A stretch of DNA of 64,000 nucleotides from Shouchella hunanensis (GCF_028735875.1 NZ_CP117834.1:2778001-2842000); one strand, 5' to 3'; positions 1 through 9,837 are shown, counted from the first letter of the stretch. A program made the numbers and translations. Notes: generated from the sequence alone by a model not told the origin.

Positions 1-242
1 CGTAAAGATTGGCCATTCCCTACAGATGCTAACCTTCGAAAAGCAGATGTAAAGCCAAACCTAGCATGAAATAATGTAAATCCAAGTCCAATTCCTATTA
101 GTGCTAACAAGGGTTGGACAACATGTTGTGTAAGAGCTAAAAAGACAGTTAATAATATGGATACAACTATACCAACTATCACTAAAAGACGCTGTGGTGG
201 ATTCAATGGTTTTGTTTCTTCCTGTTGCGCTTTCGTAGACAC
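1..242 (-). CDS. YeeE/YedE-type membrane transporter, 3' part missing
   Basis: Only the first 80 codons are inside the window; the gene runs off the left edge. The start is a GTG (complement of 240-242) preceded by the strong Shine-Dalgarno AAGGTGAT. A short polar N-terminus rich in Gln, Glu and Pro is followed by a hydrophobic segment (about residues 18-38), then a second one ending in the motif FHARFGFTSAFRR, typical of the YeeE/YedE (sulfur transport) family, whose members import thiosulfate or related sulfur compounds. Family assignment rests on this motif and topology; the substrate is inference. It is separated from the next leftward gene by about 125 bases containing that gene's terminator. 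Confidence 0.7.
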   Translation of the reverse strand, partial: MSTKAQQEETKPLNPPQRLLVIVGIVVSILLTVFLALTQHVVQPLLALIGIGLGFTLFHARFGFTSAFRRLASVGNGQSL

Positions 243-365
243 TTGATCACCTTATCCTATTAAATTTATCCGAAAAGGATTGTATTATCTTATTTAAAAT
301 TATGTACGCTGTCAAGGTAAATCCATTTGTACTTAGTATGCTTTATAATGCGGGTTTTACCAATC

Positions 366-405
366 AAAAGTAAAAACCAAGGCTCAGGCCCTGGTTTTTA
401 CTTTT
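366..405 (-). terminator. Rho-independent terminator of the betaine-binding protein gene
   Basis: The inverted repeat AAAAGTAAAAACCA-AGG / CCTGGTTTTTACTTTT has a seven-base loop and one bulged base. The right arm contains the stop codon of the leftward gene, so the stop lies inside the hairpin. The A-rich and T-rich arm ends supply the U-tract for leftward transcripts. Confidence 0.7.
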
Positions 406-1273
406 CTAACCAACTGTCAACAAGTTCACGATTTTGTTCAATCCACTGTCTAGCTGTTTCTTCGTCATCATCTAATTCCGCTTGTAACTGAAGAAGTTCT
501 CCAAGTGTTTCATCTGTGAATTTAGCATTATTAAGCCACGTGATAACGTCTGAATGATCTTCCGCTAATCCATTTCGAGCGAGATAATAAATATCGTCTG
601 GCTCACCATAAATGCGGTCTGGATCATCAAGAAATTTCAAGTCATATTCTCCTAAAGTCCAGTGTGGGCTCCATAATGTAACAACAATAGGCTCTTCATT
701 TTGATAAGCATTTTGAAGTTCTGCAACCATCGCTTGTTCAGACGAAGCTGCAAGTGAGAAATCTTCTAGTCCATAATGAGGAATTACGTCATCTTCTGTT
801 AACCCCATTAACGCTGAGCCTGGATCAATGCCATAAATGGTCCCATTAAGCTCGTCATAAGCATCTGGGAGATCAGCTATTGACTGAATATCTTCCATAT
901 ATGTAGGCACCGCAAGCCCTAATGTGGCGCCTTCATAGAGCACACCATCTTCTTGAACATCAAGTTTATCATTATTCTCGTCAATGTAAGCTTTATCTGT
1001 TAATGGTAACCAAGTGTTAAAGCCGATGTCATAATCTCCTTGCTCTACACCTGAAAATAAAAATGCTTTTTCAACAGAAGCTAGTTCAACATCATAGCCC
1101 TGTTCTTCTAAAAGCTGCTCCCAAACGTGGGAAAATGCGATCGCCTCTGCGTATAAATTATAGCCTATCTGAATAGAACCAGTTGAATCGCCTTGATTGC
1201 TGTTATCGCTTCCACATGCGCTTAAAGAAACCATGGTAGCGAATGCAGTTGCGACAAGGTAATGCTTTTTCAT
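398..1273 (-). CDS. Glycine betaine/proline-type ABC transporter substrate-binding lipoprotein
   Basis: The product is a secreted lipoprotein of 291 residues. A start at 1273 gives MKKHYLVATAF, a hydrophobic stretch and the lipobox LSAC, so Cys20 is the likely lipidated residue. An in-frame upstream start would overlap the Shine-Dalgarno GAGGAGG and is rejected. The mature part resembles OpuAC/ProX quaternary-amine binding proteins: YNLYAEAIAFSHVWEQLL, then GDYDIGFNTWLPLTDKAYI, the region that supplies aromatic cage residues. No ATPase or permease gene is adjacent, so it is an orphan binding protein here. It may serve an importer elsewhere or bind a related osmolyte such as choline or carnitine. 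The neighbourhood shows no operon. Confidence 0.82.
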   Translation of the reverse strand: MKKHYLVATAFATMVSLSACGSDNSNQGDSTGSIQIGYNLYAEAIAFSHVWEQLLEEQGYDVELASVEKAFLFSGVEQGDYDIGFNTWLPLTDKAYIDENNDKLDVQEDGVLYEGATLGLAVPTYMEDIQSIADLPDAYDELNGTIYGIDPGSALMGLTEDDVIPHYGLEDFSLAASSEQAMVAELQNAYQNEEPIVVTLWSPHWTLGEYDLKFLDDPDRIYGEPDDIYYLARNGLAEDHSDVITWLNNAKFTDETLGELLQLQAELDDDEETARQWIEQNRELVDSWLEK

Positions 1274-1391
1274 AGTGACATGTTTCCTCCTCATTGAAAT
1301 ACATAAGTTAAACCTTACCATATTGTTTCGAATCGTACATCTTTTATGCACAGGATAATCAGGTTTGTTAGGGAGAAGAAGAGGGAACTAC

Positions 1392-1420
1392 TAAAAAACA
1401 CCCCATCCTATAAGGGGGTG
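1392..1420 (-). terminator. Terminator after the 57-residue gene
   Basis: On the leftward strand CACCCC(C) and GGGGTG pair around an AT-rich loop and are followed by six T residues (A 1393-1398 on the top strand). It lies just downstream of the small leftward gene that stops at 1432. Confidence 0.8.
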
Positions 1421-1431
1421 CTCGTAAGCCA

Positions 1432-1605
1432 TTATGGTCGAAATACTTTATTTACTTTCCAGTGCATTTCAGGGAATGTATTTAAATTTAGTTTTGAAGC
1501 TAAATGGTCTGCATGTTCATAAGAGGAAAATAACTTGTCATAAGGTGTAGAGGAGTTTTTTAGCGACTGAGTATAGCCATCGACGATACGGGTTACAGCG
1601 TACAT
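1432..1605 (-). CDS. Small protein of unknown function, 57 residues
   Basis: The reading frame begins MYAVTRIVDGYTQ and ends WKVNKVFRP. It is preceded by the Shine-Dalgarno GGAAGGAG eight to nine bases before the ATG and followed by a clear terminator, so it looks like a genuine single-gene transcript. The protein is soluble in appearance, mixed in charge, with several Tyr, Phe and His residues (DKLFSSYEHADHLASKL looks helical). I recognise no family. The gene is divergent from the small membrane protein gene at 1796, with about 190 bases between them that must hold both promoters. Confidence 0.6.
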   Translation of the reverse strand: MYAVTRIVDGYTQSLKNSSTPYDKLFSSYEHADHLASKLNLNTFPEMHWKVNKVFRP

Positions 1606-1795
1606 ACAACGAACTCCTTCCCTCTTGCTCTTAACTGTATTATGGCATACATAAAGAGGGACTTCATTATAAATTTTCTGAAAAAAGAGCGAGCTTTTGT
1701 AGGATTTTGTAGAATGTGCATTAAATGTATCGAGCTTGATGTGAATGTACGCATTTTTGTCGAGTAAAGATTAGGTTCTTGAGGTGAAAATATTA

Positions 1796-1942
1796 ATGGA
1801 TACAATGATTTGGATCATTATTGCGGTTATTTTGTTTGTCATCTTAGCAGGTGTAACGAAAGCCATTTTACGTATAGCCTTTTCGTTAGCAGCGGTTGCA
1901 GCCGTTATCTTTTTCATTTGGCAATTGATTAGTAGTATGTAA
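1796..1942 (+). CDS. Small membrane protein, 48 residues
   Basis: The product starts MDTMIWIIIAVILFVILAGV, has a short basic break (TKAILR) and a second hydrophobic segment SLAAVAAVIFFIWQL. It is therefore probably two membrane helices joined by a cytoplasmic or external hairpin. The Shine-Dalgarno GAGGTG lies nine bases before the ATG. An in-frame GTG four codons upstream is inside that site and is unlikely to be the start. No family is recognised. It converges on the lipid kinase gene, with a possible shared hairpin between them. Confidence 0.6.
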   Translation: MDTMIWIIIAVILFVILAGVTKAILRIAFSLAAVAAVIFFIWQLISSM

Positions 1943-1992
1943 GTGTATGATACGAACAAAAGGCAAGTGGTTATCTGGTTAAAACTAGTTCA

Positions 1993-2030
1993 CGAGCGCG
2001 TTAAACGACGGTTTTTTTGCGCTCGTTTAC
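1993..2030. terminator. Possible bidirectional terminator between convergent genes
   Basis: The arms CGAGCGC (1993-1999) and GCGCTCG (2019-2025) pair around a 19-base loop that contains its own T-run. It lies between the convergent small membrane protein gene and the lipid kinase gene, where a terminator is expected. The trailing T-tract is short, so strength is uncertain. Confidence 0.45.
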
Positions 2031-2917
2031 TTGTTTAGTGGTACAAGGACATCTATATAACTAGGGACAAGTTCAATCGTGACAGGTAATGACATTCCTG
2101 ACTCTCCATCAACATTCGTCGTTAATTCACTTTCTGCCGATACGTGAACGCGCTTTGCTTTGAAGGCATGAACGTATTTACTATGCTCTAAAGTACCGGC
2201 TAGTAAGGAAGTACCAACCGCAGCTGTATTTAATAAATTCGTATCTTGTATGATGAAGCAATGTAAATAACCGTCGTCAATTTCTGCTGAAGGTGCTAGC
2301 TGTTCAAAGCCACCAACTGAATTCGTTAAGGCTGCAATAAAGAGTAATGCTCGTCCTTCCCATGTTTGCTCATCGTATTCGACACTCATTGTGCATGAAG
2401 CATCACCTGCGAACGTTTTAATGCCTTCTTTTACATATGCAAAAAAACCGAGTTTTGATTTATCTTCTGATGGAACTTCTGATAGTGAGGTAGCTAATTG
2501 ACCAGCTGCTACAACATTGATAAATAGTTGGTCATTTATTCTACCAATATCTGCTCTGCGTGTAGTGGTGGAACGTAACATGTCAATTGCTTTTTCTGGT
2601 TGTAAAGGAATATGAAGTGCTCGAGCAAAATCATTTACTGTACCAAGTGGAATAACGGCTAGTTTGGGTCGATATGTTTGGTCAATCATGCCGTTTATCG
2701 TCTCGTGTAGCGTCCCATCTCCACCAAGGGATACAACTAAGTCGATTTTTTTCTCGCACGCCTCTATACAAAAAGAGGTTGCGTCAAACTCTTTTTGTGT
2801 CTCTTTTACTGCAACTGTATAGCCTATATCTTCTAGCAAGCGAGATGCTTGTTCGCCATACGTGCGTGCTTTTTCTTTACCTGAACTTGGATTTAAAATA
2901 ATGAGTGCTTGTTTCAT
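2027..2917 (-). CDS. Diacylglycerol/lipid kinase family protein
   Basis: This 296-residue cytoplasmic enzyme belongs to the DAGK catalytic family (YegS, DgkB, YtlR, BmrU). It shows the N-terminal NPSSGK nucleotide-loop motif, the hallmark GGDGTLHE at about residues 66-73, and PLGTVNDFARAL, which binds nucleotide. The C-terminal beta domain ends with the NVDGESG element typical of the family. Members phosphorylate diacylglycerol or related lipids with ATP. Which lipid this one uses cannot be told, and it could be DgkB (about 300 residues, essential in B. subtilis) or a paralogue. It stands alone, convergent with the gene to its left and divergent from the membrane protein to its right. Confidence 0.85.
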   Translation of the reverse strand: MKQALIILNPSSGKEKARTYGEQASRLLEDIGYTVAVKETQKEFDATSFCIEACEKKIDLVVSLGGDGTLHETINGMIDQTYRPKLAVIPLGTVNDFARALHIPLQPEKAIDMLRSTTTRRADIGRINDQLFINVVAAGQLATSLSEVPSEDKSKLGFFAYVKEGIKTFAGDASCTMSVEYDEQTWEGRALLFIAALTNSVGGFEQLAPSAEIDDGYLHCFIIQDTNLLNTAAVGTSLLAGTLEHSKYVHAFKAKRVHVSAESELTTNVDGESGMSLPVTIELVPSYIDVLVPLNK

Positions 2918-3039
2918 CGATTTTCACCTCTAGCAAAGTTATCATAGTTTAGTTTTCTCATATCCACAGTAAATTTGCACGTAATTGAAACCCAAATCCA
3001 TTTCACTCGTAGTATACTGTGAGGGGAAGGGGAGAGTCG

Positions 3040-4848
3040 ATGTTTTTTTGGATTATGATTATGGGGTTAACGTGTTTAAATTTAAATCCGGTTGAATGGG
3101 TGCGCGGCATGAAACAAATGCCAAAGCAATGGTTGTTGAGCCAAGTACTCCGCTACGGAATTGGAGTAGTGTTAAGTTTTGTTATTATTTATATTTTATT
3201 AGTGGATCATTCACTTACTGGATTTTTGAATAGTTTCGGATTTATCGTTGCCTTAAACTTGCTTGTATCAGGTTTTTTTCAAGCAGCGAAAGGGTTATCT
3301 ACCGCAACTAAAAAGAAAAAAGTGCAGAAACTTAAAAAAGGTAATGTTCGCTTAACTCAAGCAGGAATTGGTGCTGTTTTATTTGTTGGGTTGCTTATTA
3401 TGAACATTGTATACCCACTAACCATCACGCAACAATTAAGTGAATTAGGTGAAATTGAGATTTCAACCGATTCAATTGATTCAGTAACGGAAGAAAGCGT
3501 TCGATCCGTTCCACATTCGTATGCTCGATACAAATCGGAAATTGTATTCGGGAATATAGAGAACTATTCCTTTTATGAACTAGGCGAGTCCGCCATTCAG
3601 CGAATTGATGGCGAATTATACTGGGTATCGCCAATTGAATATTCTAGTGTCTGGCGTTGGCTGAGAGCGGATAGCGCACCTGGTTACGTTATGGTTAGTG
3701 CAGAGAATCCAAACGCAGAAGCGGTACTCGTTGATGACTATGAAATGACGTATGTACCGAGTGCTTTTTTAGGAGAAAACTTAGAAAGGCATATTAGAAG
3801 TCTTTATGGTGACGTTATACTGATTGATTATTCTTTCGAACCGGATAATGATGGAAATCCTTATTACGCGTATTCCTATGCGTACTATGACCATTACCGT
3901 AGTGCACCGAAAGCAGATGGCGTTATTTTAGTTGACCCAGTTACAGGAGAAACGCAGAAGTATGCGTTAGGGGAACAACCCGATTTTATCGATAATGCTA
4001 TTCATTATTCATTAGCACTTGATTATGCGTACTGGTTTGGAACGTACAGCAATGGATTAATTAATTCTTTATTTGCCAAAGAAGGGGTACACCAACCAAC
4101 GAGTGATGAAGAGATGATTGGTGTGCTTGGACCAGATGGGAATATGTATTGGATGATCGATCATATGAGACCCAATCAGGAATCCAACGCAATGGTAGGC
4201 TTTACGATGGTTAATGCCCAAACAGGAGATGCGACCTATTATGCAGGAACATCTGGTATGACGAATGCTAGAGGTGCAAGGGATGCCGTGAATCGCTCAT
4301 TCCAACGTGAGCAATGGGAAGGTACACAACCTGTTTTGTACTCAATCTATGATAACTACACATGGGTAGTACCGGTAGTGGATCAAAGTGGGTTAATGCG
4401 TGAAATTGCTATGGTTCATGCTGACACGTCAAGCGTTGCTACTGGAACATCGAGAGAGGAAGCGTTTCACCATTATCGTCAAATGTTAGCAAACGATTTA
4501 GGAACAGATGATTATATACCGACGAATCTACTAGATGAGTTAGAGGTTGAAGGAACTGTATATCGAGTGAGTCAAGTATCTAATTCTCGTTTCATCCAAG
4601 TGCTACTAGAGGGAGAAAGTCGTGTATTAGAATTTGATATGACAGGAAATGCAGCTGCTGTATTCATTCAGCCAGGAGACGAAATTGAAGTCATTGTGAA
4701 CGATACCGGAGAAAGTGTTTTGCCAGTTATTGAATTCATTAACCTTACGACGGATGAAGAATTTGGAGAGATCGAAGACTTTGAGTTAGAGGATGAAAAT
4801 GAACAAGAAGTGAACGAAGAGGGAGATGTAGACTCTTCAGACGAGTAA
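3040..4848 (+). CDS. Large membrane-anchored extracytoplasmic protein of unknown function
   Basis: The ATG at 3040 is preceded by GAGGGGAAGGGGAG. A GTG seven codons upstream is embedded in that site and rejected. The 602-residue product has a hydrophobic N-terminus, further membrane segments at about 34-55, 60-80 and 107-130, and then about 450 residues with no membrane segment, presumably outside the cell. That region is unusually rich in Tyr and acidic residues, for example YAYSYAYYDHYRS. It contains repeated phrases such as GVILVDPVTGETQKY and VGFTMVNAQTGDATYY that look like a beta-repeat. The last 30 residues are almost entirely acidic. I recognise no family. It has its own terminator and no operon partner. 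Confidence 0.7.
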   Translation: MFFWIMIMGLTCLNLNPVEWVRGMKQMPKQWLLSQVLRYGIGVVLSFVIIYILLVDHSLTGFLNSFGFIVALNLLVSGFFQAAKGLSTATKKKKVQKLKKGNVRLTQAGIGAVLFVGLLIMNIVYPLTITQQLSELGEIEISTDSIDSVTEESVRSVPHSYARYKSEIVFGNIENYSFYELGESAIQRIDGELYWVSPIEYSSVWRWLRADSAPGYVMVSAENPNAEAVLVDDYEMTYVPSAFLGENLERHIRSLYGDVILIDYSFEPDNDGNPYYAYSYAYYDHYRSAPKADGVILVDPVTGETQKYALGEQPDFIDNAIHYSLALDYAYWFGTYSNGLINSLFAKEGVHQPTSDEEMIGVLGPDGNMYWMIDHMRPNQESNAMVGFTMVNAQTGDATYYAGTSGMTNARGARDAVNRSFQREQWEGTQPVLYSIYDNYTWVVPVVDQSGLMREIAMVHADTSSVATGTSREEAFHHYRQMLANDLGTDDYIPTNLLDELEVEGTVYRVSQVSNSRFIQVLLEGESRVLEFDMTGNAAAVFIQPGDEIEVIVNDTGESVLPVIEFINLTTDEEFGEIEDFELEDENEQEVNEEGDVDSSDE

Positions 4849-4859
4849 GAAATCTAGCC

Positions 4860-4908
4860 CGCTGTAAACGGTGATTCTGTGAAGAATCATTTGTTTACAG
4901 CGTTTTTA
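4860..4908 (+). terminator. Terminator of the unknown membrane protein gene
   Basis: CGCTGTAAAC pairs perfectly with GTTTACAGCG. The loop contains an inner GATTCT/AGAATC hairpin, and the stem is followed by five T residues. Confidence 0.9.
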
Positions 4909-4943
4909 TATGAATATAATACTTCATTTTTATTCGACAAAAA

Positions 4944-4972
4944 TTGCAAATAATTAAAATGTGTGATAAATT
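4944..4972 (+). promoter_or_regulatory. Probable sigma-A promoter of the peptide-transporter operon
   Basis: TTGCAA (4944-4949) and TAAATT (4967-4972) are separated by 17 bases. The predicted leader of about 170 bases before the first gene contains an unused Shine-Dalgarno-like GAGGAGGAG (5024-5032) and a direct repeat of ATTGTTATA (5081 and 5106). No terminator hairpin or known riboswitch is visible in it. Confidence 0.5.
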
Positions 4973-5147
4973 ATATGAAATCGTTGAAGAAATAAAGGGA
5001 ATTGTCGTTAAATAGAGAATATAGAGGAGGAGTCTAGGGAAAATTTTTACTAGATAAAACTATTTAAAAACTTAAAAAACATTGTTATATGAATCAATCT
5101 TATGTATTGTTATACGTATCTTTAGTAGTGCCGTTAGGGGGGGTCTA

Positions 5148-6137
5148 ATGGATAACATTGTGCTTCAATTGAAAGATTTACAAACGACTTTTCAATCTGG
5201 TAGAAAATCTGTGCCAGCTGTTGATGGCGTTAGTATTCAACTACATAAAGGTGAAGTTGTCGGAATTGTAGGTGAATCGGGTTGTGGGAAAAGCGTAACG
5301 TCCTTATCCATCATGCGACTTATTCCAAGCCCGCCTGGGAAAATTAGTAGAGGTGAAATTCTCTTTAATGGGGAGAACCTCGTTACTGTTTCGAACAAGA
5401 GAATGAAGAAAATAAGAGGAAAAGAAATCTCCATGATTTTTCAGGAGCCGATGACTTCTTTAAATCCTTTGTTCACTATTGGAAATCAACTTGTTGAAGC
5501 CATTCGTAATCACAATAACCTATCAAAGAAAGAGGCGCTAGAAAAGGCCATCCAGTTAGTCGAGATGGTCGGTATTCCTCGTGCAAGAGAAATTGTTGAA
5601 AGTTATCCGCATCAATTATCTGGCGGAATGCGTCAGCGGATTATGATTGCGATGGCGATGTCGTGTGACCCTGAAGTATTAATTGCAGACGAACCGACAA
5701 CGGCTCTCGATGTAACCATTCAAGCACAAATTCTAGATTTGATGAGGGAATTGAATCAAGAAAAAGGAACAGCTATTTTATTTATTACACATGATTTAGG
5801 CGTAGTAGCCGACATATGTAATCGTGTTGTCGTGATGTATGCAGGTCAAGTTGTTGAAGAAGGATCGACCCGAATGATTTTAAAAGATCCAAAACATCCC
5901 TATACTCAAGGGTTGATTCGTTCATTGCCAAATATGGCTGAAAAGCAACAGACGCTTTATTCGATTCCAGGCACAGTGCCACAGCCAGGATCTATTGAAA
6001 ACGGCTGTCGTTTTGCAGATCGTTGTGAATTTGCTTTTGATGCATGTTTCTTCGAAGATCCAGCTTTACTCGATTTAGAAGAAGGTCGTGCTTGTCGCTG
6101 TCTGCTATACAAGGAGGAACAAGAAAGTGTCGGCTAA
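5148..6137 (+). CDS. appD: Dipeptide/oligopeptide ABC importer, ATPase subunit (AppD/DppD type)
   Basis: This 329-residue cytoplasmic ATPase is the first gene of a five-gene importer operon. It has Walker A GESGCGKS at residues 42-49, a Q-loop in [12 protein letters not shown], the signature LSGGMRQR at about 157-164 and Walker B with DEPTTALD. The C-terminal oligopeptide-transporter extension carries Cys residues (CRFADRCEF). The ATG at 5148 follows a G-rich Shine-Dalgarno, and a longer frame upstream lacks one. Its last 11 bases overlap the next gene. Gene order D-F-A-B-C matches the app operon of B. subtilis, so the symbol is by order and family, not proven orthology. Confidence 0.88.
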   Translation: MDNIVLQLKDLQTTFQSGRKSVPAVDGVSIQLHKGEVVGIVGESGCGKSVTSLSIMRLIPSPPGKISRGEILFNGENLVTVSNKRMKKIRGKEISMIFQEPMTSLNPLFTIGNQLVEAIRNHNNLSKKEALEKAIQLVEMVGIPRAREIVESYPHQLSGGMRQRIMIAMAMSCDPEVLIADEPTTALDVTIQAQILDLMRELNQEKGTAILFITHDLGVVADICNRVVVMYAGQVVEEGSTRMILKDPKHPYTQGLIRSLPNMAEKQQTLYSIPGTVPQPGSIENGCRFADRCEFAFDACFFEDPALLDLEEGRACRCLLYKEEQESVG

Positions 6138-7125
6138 GCCCTTACTAGAAATTAAAAACTTGAAGACGTACTTTGATATTAAAGGTGGCGCTTTATCTAA
6201 GAAAGTAGGAGAAGTGAAAGCGGTTGATGGCGTATCCTTCTCCGTAGAAGAAGGGGAAATCGTTGGGATTGTTGGCGAATCTGGTTGTGGGAAATCAACA
6301 ACTGGAAAATCGATCTTGCGGTTAATTGAGCCAACATCCGGAGAGGTTCATTTTAATGGAGAAAATATATTGGCGCTTCCTGATGAAAAAGTTAGAAAAA
6401 TCAGAAGAGATATGCAGATTATTTTTCAGGATCCTTATGCCTCATTAAACCCTCGTCATAAAGTAGGGAAAATAATTGGTGAGCCAATGCTTATCCATGG
6501 AATAGGCGATAAACAAGAACGAAAAAAACGCGTAGAAGAATTGCTTGAAAAAGTAGGTTTGCGAAAAGAGCATGCCAATCGGTACCCTCATCAGTTCAGT
6601 GGTGGCCAAAGACAGCGAATCGGAATTGCTCGGGCGTTAGCGGTTCATCCGAAACTAATTATTTGTGATGAACCAGTGTCTGCTTTAGATGTTTCTGTAC
6701 AATCGCAAATTCTTAACCTAATGGAGTCATTGAAGGACGAATTTAAGTTAACCTACGTGTTTATCGCCCATGATTTAAGTGTTGTGAAACACATAAGTGA
6801 TCGTGTTGGAGTCATGTATTTAGGCAAGATGGTAGAACTCGCTTCAAGTGACGCTCTATATGAAGAACCGAAGCACCCATATACAAAAGCACTATTGTCT
6901 TCTGTTCCAATACCTGATCCTGATTTGAAATCAGAGCGAACGATTTTAAAAGGAGATGTACCGAGTCCGTCAAATCCGCCGAGTGGCTGTACGTTTCATA
7001 CAAGATGTCCGAATGTAATGGATATTTGTAAAACAGCAGTACCAGTCTGGCAGGAAGTGGAACCAAACCATCGCGTTGCGTGCCATTTATTCAATCAAAA
7101 TGATGAAAAGGGGATTATTCAATGA
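6127..7125 (+). CDS. appF: Dipeptide/oligopeptide ABC importer, second ATPase subunit (AppF/DppF type)
   Basis: The product has 332 residues from a GTG start at 6127, supported by AAGGAGG upstream inside the preceding gene. It has Walker [10 protein letters not shown]-loop [12 protein letters not shown], signature FSGGQRQR, Walker [11 protein letters not shown] and H-loop FIAHDLSV. The C-terminal extension carries the usual Cys-rich segment [14 protein letters not shown]. It forms the ATPase heterodimer with the upstream subunit and drives uptake through the two permeases. The stop codon overlaps the ATG of the binding-protein gene by four bases (ATGA), indicating translational coupling. Confidence 0.88.
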   Translation: MSAKPLLEIKNLKTYFDIKGGALSKKVGEVKAVDGVSFSVEEGEIVGIVGESGCGKSTTGKSILRLIEPTSGEVHFNGENILALPDEKVRKIRRDMQIIFQDPYASLNPRHKVGKIIGEPMLIHGIGDKQERKKRVEELLEKVGLRKEHANRYPHQFSGGQRQRIGIARALAVHPKLIICDEPVSALDVSVQSQILNLMESLKDEFKLTYVFIAHDLSVVKHISDRVGVMYLGKMVELASSDALYEEPKHPYTKALLSSVPIPDPDLKSERTILKGDVPSPSNPPSGCTFHTRCPNVMDICKTAVPVWQEVEPNHRVACHLFNQNDEKGIIQ

Positions 7126-8771
7126 AAAAAGTAAAAATGAATTTAATTTCAGTATCATGCTTGTCTCTTTTATTATTGGCAGCTTGTGGAGGCGATGAAG
7201 ATACAGCAAGTGATGGAAACACAGATACAAATGACAATGGAAATGGTACAGAGCAAACAGATGGCGGGGTATTGATTTTCGCTAGAGGCGGAGACTCACA
7301 AGGATTGGATCCTGGTGCCGTAACTGATGGAGAATCATCACGTGTAACAAAACAAATCTATGAAACATTAATTGAGTTTGAACAAGATTCATTTGAACTA
7401 AAAGAAGGGTTGGCGACAAACTGGGAGCCTAGTGAAGATGGATTAAGCTATGTCTTTACATTAAGAGAAGGTGTAACGTTCCATGATGGTACACCGTTTA
7501 ACGCGGAGGCTGTTAAAGTCAATTTTGAACGTTGGGCAGATCCAGATCACGAATTTGCATTTCGAGATGAAGGCTATACGTACAGTGTATATGGAACACT
7601 ATTTGGTGTAGGCGAAGAAGATGTCATTGAAGAAATTAACGTTGTTAGTGATTATGAAGTTGAATTTGTTTTAAATGAGCCGTTAGGTGCGTTTTTACAA
7701 AATGTTGCGGCAAGTTATTTTGGTATTATCTCTCCAGCGGCTTTAGAGGAATATGGGACAGATATTGACGAGAATCCAGTTGGAACGGGTCCGTTTAAGT
7801 TCGAAAGCTGGCAACGAGATTCAAGCATTGTATTAAAGAAAAATGAAGATTATTGGGAAGAAGGACTTCCGTACTTAGATGGTGTTACGTTTTCTGTTAT
7901 CGGCGACAATTCAGCGCGACTCTCTTCTCTCATGTCAGGTGATATTGATTTAATGGATGGATTGTCACCAGATGATATCGCCCAAGTTGAAGGCGCAGAT
8001 GGGTTCGAAATCTTTGAGCGTGTACCAAATAATATTGGGTACCTTGGTTTTAATACCGAAGTAGAGCCATTTGATGACCCACTCGTTCGAAAAGCATTTA
8101 ACCATGCAATCGATAAAGAAGGTGTCATTGCAGCTGTATACGGTGGACAAGCTACCCCAGCTAAAAATGCAATCCCGGAAGATTACTTAGGACATAATGA
8201 TGACATCGAAGATTACGAATATGATCTAGATTTAGCGAAAGAACTCTTAGCAGAAGCAGGACTTGAAGATGGATTTGAATTTGATTTATGGACGATGCCT
8301 GTTGCTCGACCTTACATGCCAAATCCAATGCGCGCAGCTGAATTAATTCAAGCAGAATTAAGTGAATTGAATATTACCGCTAACATTGTAGAAAAAGAAT
8401 GGGCTGTTTATTTAGAGGAAATTGAACTCGGCTATCATGATGTATTTATGCTTGGATGGTCCGGTGTCAATGGCGATGCCGATTATTTCCTAGGAACCAT
8501 TCTTCATACTGATGGTATTCCAGGAAGTAACCAAACGTTCTATAGCAATGAGGAAGTAGATGCACTATTGGATCAGGCAAAACGAACGGTCGATCCAGAT
8601 GAGCGAGCGAACTTCTACGAAGAAGCACAAGTGCTCATTCATGAAGATGCGCCTATGGTTCCACTTGTTCATTCGATTCCCGTGTTAGCAGGTTCGGATA
8701 TCATTTCTGGTTATGTTCCTCACCCATCAACGAGTGAAAGCTTGAAGCACGTTTCACTTACAAATCAATAA
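7122..8771 (+). CDS. DppA-type peptide-binding lipoprotein
   Basis: This 549-residue lipoprotein has a basic N-terminus, hydrophobic segment and lipobox LAAC (Cys near residue 22), followed by a Gly/Asp/Asn/Thr-rich linker. It belongs to SBP family 5. Phrases such as [33 protein letters not shown] and [14 protein letters not shown] match the DppA/DppE dipeptide-binding subgroup more than AppA. Dipeptides are thus the best guess, though relatives also bind haem or glutathione. It delivers substrate to the two permeases encoded downstream. A stable hairpin lies between it and the first permease gene. Confidence 0.87.
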   Translation: MKKVKMNLISVSCLSLLLLAACGGDEDTASDGNTDTNDNGNGTEQTDGGVLIFARGGDSQGLDPGAVTDGESSRVTKQIYETLIEFEQDSFELKEGLATNWEPSEDGLSYVFTLREGVTFHDGTPFNAEAVKVNFERWADPDHEFAFRDEGYTYSVYGTLFGVGEEDVIEEINVVSDYEVEFVLNEPLGAFLQNVAASYFGIISPAALEEYGTDIDENPVGTGPFKFESWQRDSSIVLKKNEDYWEEGLPYLDGVTFSVIGDNSARLSSLMSGDIDLMDGLSPDDIAQVEGADGFEIFERVPNNIGYLGFNTEVEPFDDPLVRKAFNHAIDKEGVIAAVYGGQATPAKNAIPEDYLGHNDDIEDYEYDLDLAKELLAEAGLEDGFEFDLWTMPVARPYMPNPMRAAELIQAELSELNITANIVEKEWAVYLEEIELGYHDVFMLGWSGVNGDADYFLGTILHTDGIPGSNQTFYSNEEVDALLDQAKRTVDPDERANFYEEAQVLIHEDAPMVPLVHSIPVLAGSDIISGYVPHPSTSESLKHVSLTNQ

Positions 8772-8780
8772 CATCGATGA

Positions 8781-8808
8781 AAGGCGGTAGCATGAATGCT
8801 GCTGCCTT
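8781..8808 (+). terminator. Intra-operon hairpin after the binding-protein gene
   Basis: AAGGCGGTAGCA (8781-8792) pairs with TGCTGCTGCCTT (8797-8808) around a TGAA loop, using two G-U wobble pairs, followed by CTTT. The position suggests an attenuator or 3' mRNA stabiliser that leaves the binding protein in excess over the permeases, a common arrangement in importer operons. That role is inferred. Confidence 0.6.
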
Positions 8809-8835
8809 CTTTATCCAAAGAATAGAGGTGAAACT

Positions 8836-9837
8836 GTGTTTTCTTATATGTTACGAAGAATCGCTTTACTAATTCCTGTTTTAATTGGGATGACGGTTGT
8901 CACGTTTTCGATTATTTGGCTCATTCCTGGAAACCCAGCACAAACAATCTTAGGCGAACAAGCTTCTCCTCAAGCAATTGCAGAATTAGAAGATCAGCTA
9001 GGCTTAAACAACCCATTTTGGGTTCAATATGGTAGTTACATAGGAGATTTACTAACAGGCGATCTTGGGGTTTCCATGCGAACAAATAATGAAATCATTA
9101 CCGAGATCTGGCCGTATTTAGCTGCAACGATGGAGCTAACGTTTTTTGCCATGTTATTTGCCATCATTATTGGCGTAAACGCAGGTATTGTCAGTGCGTG
9201 GAAACAAAATTCATTTTTTGATTATGCATGTATGCTTATCGCTCTTGTAGGGGTATCAATGCCGGTTTTCTGGTTGGCATTGATGGAGCAATGGATCTTT
9301 GCACAGGAGCTAGGTTGGCTTCCGACTGTTGGAAGAAGCGATCCACGAGCACCGATTGAACCAATTACTCATTTTTATATTATTGACACGTTATTAAGAG
9401 GAAATTTTGATCAAACCATAACGGCTATACGCCATCTTGTTTTACCTGTCATTGCTCTTGGGACGATCCCAATGGCGATTATTGCTAGGATGACACGGTC
9501 AAGCATGCTAGAAGTATTGCGGTCTGACTATATTCGTACGGTTCAAGCAAAAGGCTCTAGTCAAGGTATTGTCGTTTATAAACATGCACTAAAAAATGCA
9601 TTTATCCCAGTATTAACGGTTGTAGGTTTACAAGCCGGCGCATTACTCGGTGGAGCAATTCTAACGGAAACGATTTTCAGTTGGCCTGGGGTTGGTCGGT
9701 ATATTTATGAGGGTATTTCGTATCGAGATTACCCAGTTATTCAGTCAGGCATTTTAATTGTTGCTACCATTTTTGTGTTTATTAATCTCATTGTCGATCT
9801 TCTTTATGCATCTATCGACCCGAGAATTAAATATTAA
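8836..9837 (+). CDS. appB: Dipeptide/oligopeptide ABC importer, permease (AppB/DppB type)
   Basis: This 333-residue integral membrane protein starts at a GTG (MFSYMLRRIALLIPVLIGM) with the Shine-Dalgarno AGAGGTGA. The first membrane helix is followed by the external segment GDLLTGDLGVSMRTN, typical of the BPD-transport type-1 family. The EAA-like coupling loop appears as IRTVQAKGSSQGIVVYKHAL. It pairs with the next gene to form the membrane channel. It lies 64 bases after the binding-protein gene, with a hairpin between them. Confidence 0.87.
   Translation: MFSYMLRRIALLIPVLIGMTVVTFSIIWLIPGNPAQTILGEQASPQAIAELEDQLGLNNPFWVQYGSYIGDLLTGDLGVSMRTNNEIITEIWPYLAATMELTFFAMLFAIIIGVNAGIVSAWKQNSFFDYACMLIALVGVSMPVFWLALMEQWIFAQELGWLPTVGRSDPRAPIEPITHFYIIDTLLRGNFDQTITAIRHLVLPVIALGTIPMAIIARMTRSSMLEVLRSDYIRTVQAKGSSQGIVVYKHALKNAFIPVLTVVGLQAGALLGGAILTETIFSWPGVGRYIYEGISYRDYPVIQSGILIVATIFVFINLIVDLLYASIDPRIKY

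Noticed and set aside
5024-5032. Strong Shine-Dalgarno-like GAGGAGGAG in the leader of the peptide-importer operon
   Set aside because: No ATG, GTG or TTG lies at a proper distance with an open frame, so no leader peptide can be supported.
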